Part shown: one piece after another, positions 30,415 through 30,464 of the stretch
Layout of the letters: the number at the start of each line of letters is the position of its first letter
Position numbering within the stretch: position 1 is the stretch's first letter
Source of the DNA: an uncultured Bacilli bacterium
GTDB taxonomy: Bacteria > Bacillota_I > Bacilli_A > RF39 > UBA660
Direction of reading: 5' to 3'
DNA length: 30,464 nucleotides
Assembly (NCBI GenBank): GCA_934098435.1
Contig: CAKOOV010000015.1
Span: forward strand, 1 to 30,464
Position numbers and translations under genes: made by a program
The notes under the pieces: generated by a model
What the model was told of the DNA's origin: nothing
Database searches by the model: none
What the model saw: the letters and a program-made list of their open reading frames with translations, nothing else

Positions 30415-30464
30415 ACTTTTATAGTACTTACATACTTTATATTTAATATTTTATCATATAGTAA

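Overview
The window is very AT-rich DNA with dense, mostly minus-strand operons, strong Shine-Dalgarno sites (GGAGG/GGTG type) and promoters close to TTTACA/TTGNNN-17-TATAAT. Gene content points to an uncultured-type, endospore-forming, Gram-positive member of the Bacillota (Firmicutes): the forespore sigma factor SigG followed by a YlmC/YmxH sporulation protein, spore-coat protein GerQ, a class B sortase, Firmicute-type MutL, RNase J, NusA-YlxR-IF2-RbfA, and a single tRNA-Trp with anticodon CCA. Standard code 11 fits (tRNA-Trp reads UGG; no TGA needs to be read through in any intact gene).

Layout. 115-2436: a membrane-anchored Ig-like/amidase_3 protein and a DUF402 protein (minus). 2551-4941: sortase B, tRNA-Trp and a Fic protein (plus). 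4968-6711: pduL, an ABC transmembrane domain lacking its ATPase, and yidD (minus). 6832-7823: gerQ and lemA (plus). 7832-9519: a PF06541-type membrane protein, ung and a prepilin-like protein (minus). 9568-12513: a minus-strand run of prepilin-like protein, lspA, rluD, sigG and ylmC. 12616-13885: DUF192 gene and gpsA (plus). 13913-14281: zinc-ribbon membrane protein. 14404-24045: a long minus-strand translation/repair operon, rimP (N-terminal domain only), nusA, ylxR, infB, two unknown genes, rbfA, nrnA, truB, mutL, miaA. 24603-26282: RNase J (plus). 26295-27332: HExxH metallopeptidase. 27420-30464: an accessory, decaying stretch with a broken Bro-N/antirepressor-like gene, a five-LysM amidase with a sporulation-type promoter, and a frameshifted small gene.

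The most interesting structure is not a gene. Four intergenic sites (15311-15390, 24381-24462, 28330-28391, 30316-30414) carry the same module of two or three consecutive hairpins. Stem sequences differ between copies but stay paired, while the loops are conserved (ACCTTAGG in three copies, ACCTAGG in the fourth; AC....GG in the first hairpin). All can fold with an A-G mismatch above the stem and a C-G or T-A pair closing a small loop. This looks like an undescribed, covarying, dispersed hairpin element, enriched next to broken genes.

Other notable points are a 56-bp perfect direct repeat that duplicates the 3' end and terminator of the LysM amidase around the broken phage-type gene, a hairpin that hides the sigG ribosome binding site, RimP reduced to one domain, two unrecognised genes inside the nusA-infB-rbfA operon, and a possible -1 frameshift at an in-frame A_AAA_AAA heptamer.
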